Source of the DNA: Breviolum minutum Mf 1.05b.01
Taxonomy: Eukaryota; Sar; Dinophyceae; Suessiales; Symbiodiniaceae
Length of the DNA stretch: 64,000 nucleotides
Direction: 5' to 3'
Assembly (NCBI GenBank): GCA_000507305.1
Contig: DF241487.1
Coordinates: 1-64,000 of the forward strand
A program made the position numbers and the translations under genes. The notes below the pieces were generated by a model, which saw only the letters and a list, made by a program, of their open reading frames with translations, was not told the DNA's origin and ran no database searches. Positions 60,866 through 64,000 of this stretch are shown here, piece by piece. Position 1 is the stretch's first letter. Each line of letters begins with the position of its first letter.

Positions 60866-63050
60866 CTACTTTGGGATATGTGAGTAGGTTAAATGGAGGA
60901 CTCCAAAATTCCAAAGGGACGACAAAAATTCTAAAAATGAACCAACACAAAACAACTTCGACAAATCAACTTTTTGACCAGCTTCTGTTTGCATGTAATC
61001 TTTCAAGAACCATCCCCATGGTGGTCCGTCTGTCAATCCACCAGCCATGGCTCCACGTTTGGGACGAATCGGCTCCACCCCAAGACCCGTCAACACAGGA
61101 TCCACGATACGTGCTGCGGCGTCGATTTCATCGATGGGTGTCTGAAAATGGTGGTGTTCTGCAATGCGTTGAGCTGTTGGAAGTGGATTTTCATCGTTGA
61201 TCCAACCAGTGTCGACGCTGTTCATGTAAATACCACTGTTAATGGCCAAGTCTTCGGCACAGGTACGGGTCATCATGTTGAGCGCAGCCTCAAGGCATCA
61301 AGATGTCATGCAAATTGTTGTTTGAAGAAAGCGACGCTCAAGGCCGCCACAATTGAAATGAAATGAAATAAAATGAAATTCTACGTCGCACGTTAAGGCG
61401 GTTCTACAAAGAATTTAAAAAATGTGAATAAATTAGGATTCACAGATTCATATTATATACATGCAAATCATCTGAATCAAAGATAGATTTGCCACAAAAC
61501 TCCGTTTGATTTGATTCACCCAACATGAGCCTTGGCCATGTTGGTATGAGGGTGAGTAGGCTGCTTGTATCGATAAAATTTCCCTTCCATCGCAGAGACA
61601 TTCACAATATATCTGTCTGGCTTCGGAGATCTTTCAAGCAAAGGTCTCAAGGTGCTGTTGATGATGAAAGGTGCCAAGGTATTGATACAAAAAACTTCTG
61701 CAGCTTCAGGAGTTTGAATCTCACCCAATTTCAATAGCCAGCTATTGCTACTTCGAAGATCCAATTGTTGTCCATGTACATCACGTTGTCCTGGGGGTAG
61801 TGTTATAGCAACTTCATCAGACTTCATACTATCTTCACTCAAAACAGCTAGCTGAGACAATGCTGCACCGCCATGTGAAGGAAGGCCATGAAGGCTCAGG
61901 GCTGTTGATGTCTCAGAGTTTGTCATGGCATATCTGGATCCTACTTCACCCTCTACCAAATGCGCATAATATGCTGCGGGTCTTCGAATTGTTTGGCAAG
62001 CATTGTTAACAATCACATCCAAATATGGCTCTTGTTGACCAAGTTCATGGCACATCGCTTCAACACCAGCGAGGAAACGAAAATCTGCACCAATCACTTG
62101 CAATCGATCTATCCACTCGGAGGAATCTTCCTCAGCCAAATAACGACGTCGTGCATCTTGAGGAAAGCGTGTGGTGATGAGAACGCGCGCTCCCATTCGC
62201 AAAAACTTCATGGCAACTTGAAAACCAATCTTCACCCTGGCGCCTGTAACCAAACAAACCCGACCGGTCATGTCTCTCGTTTGATTGCGCTTTTCAAAAT
62301 TCAATGCTGCGCAGGCTGGACACAAATGCGAATAGAAGTGATGTCTTTCGGAGAAGCGGACTTTGCAAATGTAACATGCCTGCTGCCGCTCATATTCAGC
62401 GGATTCTGGCATAGCATCAGCATCTTTAAATGATTCAGCTGGTCCATCCGGAATTCGAAGTGATCCAACCGATCCGACCTCCCCATCGAGAAGTTGTGGT
62501 ACACCTTCAACTTCGCTTCCTTGGCCTAAGGCTTCGAGTTTGGCCAATCGTGATGCTCGAAGTTGGGCATTTTCCTTCCAACGTTTGTCAGCCTCCAATT
62601 GTCGCTGTCGGCGTTCTCTCTTTCGTTCCTTCTCTAAACGTTTCCGTTCTTGGTCATCAATAGCATCTTTCTGTGGCAAATGACTGAAGTTGTGCTGCAA
62701 AAATAAGGACAAAATCTTCCGTAGTGGTCTCAAACATGGCAGGTTTGGATCCAAGGCTCCAGTCTTTTCAGCTAGATGCAACCGTGACAAGACTGAAATG
62801 CAGCTGTTCAGTTCCTCGCAGGAAACATCTGCTGCTGCCAAAGGACTGAAATCCACAGTGTCTTGCACATCTTCATCATCTTCATCCATGCTCAAGGGCT
62901 TTGTTTCAGCTATGTAGAGTCAACAAAAGGCTGTAAGCATCTGTAAGCTGATTTTGAATGCTGAATCCATTGTGAGAAGAATGTTCTTTTACATACCTTC
63001 CATTGGACTTTCATCTTGTTGACTGTCCTGCTGGTTTGCAGCAACGGTTC
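60866..63050 (-). CDS. Atypical short-chain dehydrogenase with Cys-rich, coiled-coil N-terminus
   Basis: Exons: 62997 to about 63050 (VAANQQDSQQDESPME), 61531-62909, 60866-61288 (stop TAG). Joins are phase-exact: GT at 62996 and GC at 61530 (AAG|GCTCAT to GAG|GCTGCG). After an acidic start comes a charged helix (QERKRLEKERKRERRQRQLE). A CYICKVRF...H...CPAC cluster follows, and next to it the Rossmann fold: GRVCLVTGARVKIGFQVAMK, then LDVIVNNACQTIRRP, INTLAPFIINS, YIVNVSAMEGKFYR and HPHTNMAKAALNMMTRTCAE. The position of the catalytic Tyr in the usual YxxxK is Thr (TNMAK), so activity is doubtful. The same HPHTNMAKAALNMMTR wording occurs in plant relatives as I recall. Between NNACQT and NTLAPF sits a long Ser-rich insert. 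C-terminal YMNSVDTGWINDENP completes the fold. Substrate unknown. Confidence 0.85.
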
Positions 63051-64000
63051 CTACTTTCTAATCTTCCAATCCGTCATAGGCAGCATTCCTTACAATGTTT
63101 TTGGCTTGAGAAAGTTCAAACGGCAACTAATTGAACCAGCACATCTCAGTGCGCTTCCACTTCCCGTTAGCAACACAACAAGAAAATTAGGCTCAGCAAT
63201 ATGACTTGCACAAGAACCCCCCTGTGCCTTCACCACTTCACCTGTACCGGGTCTTTGCAACCCGGTTTGTCCTTTTGCAATGCTTTTCCCACCGTTGGCA
63301 CCTGACAACCCAGGACGAAAGAATGGCAACGAAAATACGTCATTGTTTCAATCAAATTGGCCTGCAAGGCTCCCAGTGACGCCAGCAACCTGATTGTCTC
63401 CAGTGAAAGTTGCTAACTTCTCCATTGACAAATAACCATAAAACGGAGAAAAGACTTCAATTGGAGGCCTGCAATACGCTACGCTTCAGGCTTTGCTGTC
63501 TTCTTTTCCAACCTTGGTTCTAGGAGTTTTTCTTGGGAGAGTCACTTCCTGTTTTTCGAACCAGGAATTTGCAGCGCAATACAGTTCGTGTCAGTTCTCT
63601 ACCTTTTCATACCTTTTCTATCCTTGTGCGACCTTAAGGCATTGGCATGGAGCTGAAACCTCGTACAGGAATGCAATGATGGGAACAAATTCTAGTAGAA
63701 TTCGAACCACACAGCATCCAAGAAATGGTTTCTGGCACCTGTGGTCTGCCAGCACTGCTCACATGAACGTTGAAACAAATCCTGCCAGGGTGGCAATTCC
63801 ACAGTGATTCACGGTCTGCATGCCAATGCACAACCAAGGCCCTGACTCTTCCCCCATTTGAAGGGCACATTGCTCAACGACCTCATTACTGACCCATGGC
63901 TATTTAAAGCTATTGAGGTTAATTGAGAGTCTCAAACTGTCTCAGTGCAATATCTTCGAACTCTTCAAAGTAACACCCCTTTGGACCCAGACAGTGCTGT
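63051..64000. other. Upstream flank of the dehydrogenase gene, no gene confirmed
   Basis: A minus-strand frame at 63090-63329 (GANGGKSIAKGQTGLQRPG) follows a TTGTCAG acceptor and may hold a further 5' exon. Within it, CCGGGTTGCAAAGACCCGG (about 63251-63269) is a 6-bp stem with a 7-base loop. Nothing else is supported to the window end. Confidence 0.35.

Noticed and set aside
1..64000. Search for spliced-leader relics, tRNA, 5S or other RNA genes and CRISPR arrays
   Set aside because: No convincing match to the dinoflagellate spliced leader or to tRNA box patterns was seen by eye. CRISPR arrays are not expected, and the only regular arrays are minisatellites without spacers. A covariance-model scan would be decisive.

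Overview
The window reads as nuclear DNA of a dinoflagellate, most plausibly a Symbiodiniaceae-type genome. This rests on four things visible in the sequence. First, genes are broken into many short exons whose joins use GC donors (and some GA donors) as well as GT donors, usually at an AG|G context. Second, every coding region I could support lies on the minus strand, as expected from dinoflagellate one-way gene arrays. Third, several proteins belong to families I associate, from memory, with dinoflagellates. Fourth, the DNA is AT-rich, full of microsatellites and carries remains of mobile elements. Long open frames on the plus strand are almost always shadows.

Layout, left to right. 0-4.9 kb: mostly non-coding, with a 62-bp minisatellite and a roughly 270-bp tandem duplication. 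4.95-10.6 kb: a large many-exon gene of unknown function ending in a basic tail. 11.2-13.0 kb: an intron-free glycosyltransferase family 8 gene. 13.4-15 kb: minor exons and an AT-rich/GTGGAACAGAA minisatellite. 15.3-16.9 kb: a gene with tandem coding repeats, a one-base frame break and a C-terminal NRRL-motif domain. 18.1-23.3 kb: a seven-exon gene for a 1416-residue protein, fully reconstructed here, with an HMG-box-like segment and a C-terminal Cys/His motif. 23.7-24.4 kb: exons of another gene. 25.8-26.9 kb: a terminal-inverted-repeat element carrying the 62-bp minisatellite and a LINE reverse-transcriptase remnant. 27-30.8 kb: little recognisable. 30.8-38.7 kb: several genes made of very short exons, including a helix-rich protein and a coiled-coil protein. 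38.7-46.2 kb: scattered exons of unknown genes. 46.3-50.4 kb: an importin-beta-family gene. 51.6-52.7 kb: a broken gene copy. 53-57 kb: sparse. 57.5-58.4 kb: a cold-shock-domain gene. 60.0-60.4 kb: terminal exons of an unknown gene. 60.9-63.0 kb: an atypical short-chain dehydrogenase with a Cys-rich, coiled-coil N-terminus.

The recognised products (nuclear import, glycosyl transfer, nucleic-acid binding, dehydrogenase-like) do not form one pathway. This is ordinary nuclear gene territory rather than a cluster. The most unusual items are the reconstructed 1416-residue protein, the paired inverted copies of the 62-bp minisatellite element, and the intron ends that carry direct repeats. Exon limits were set by reading splice signals and checking that codon phases agree; where phases did not agree this is said.
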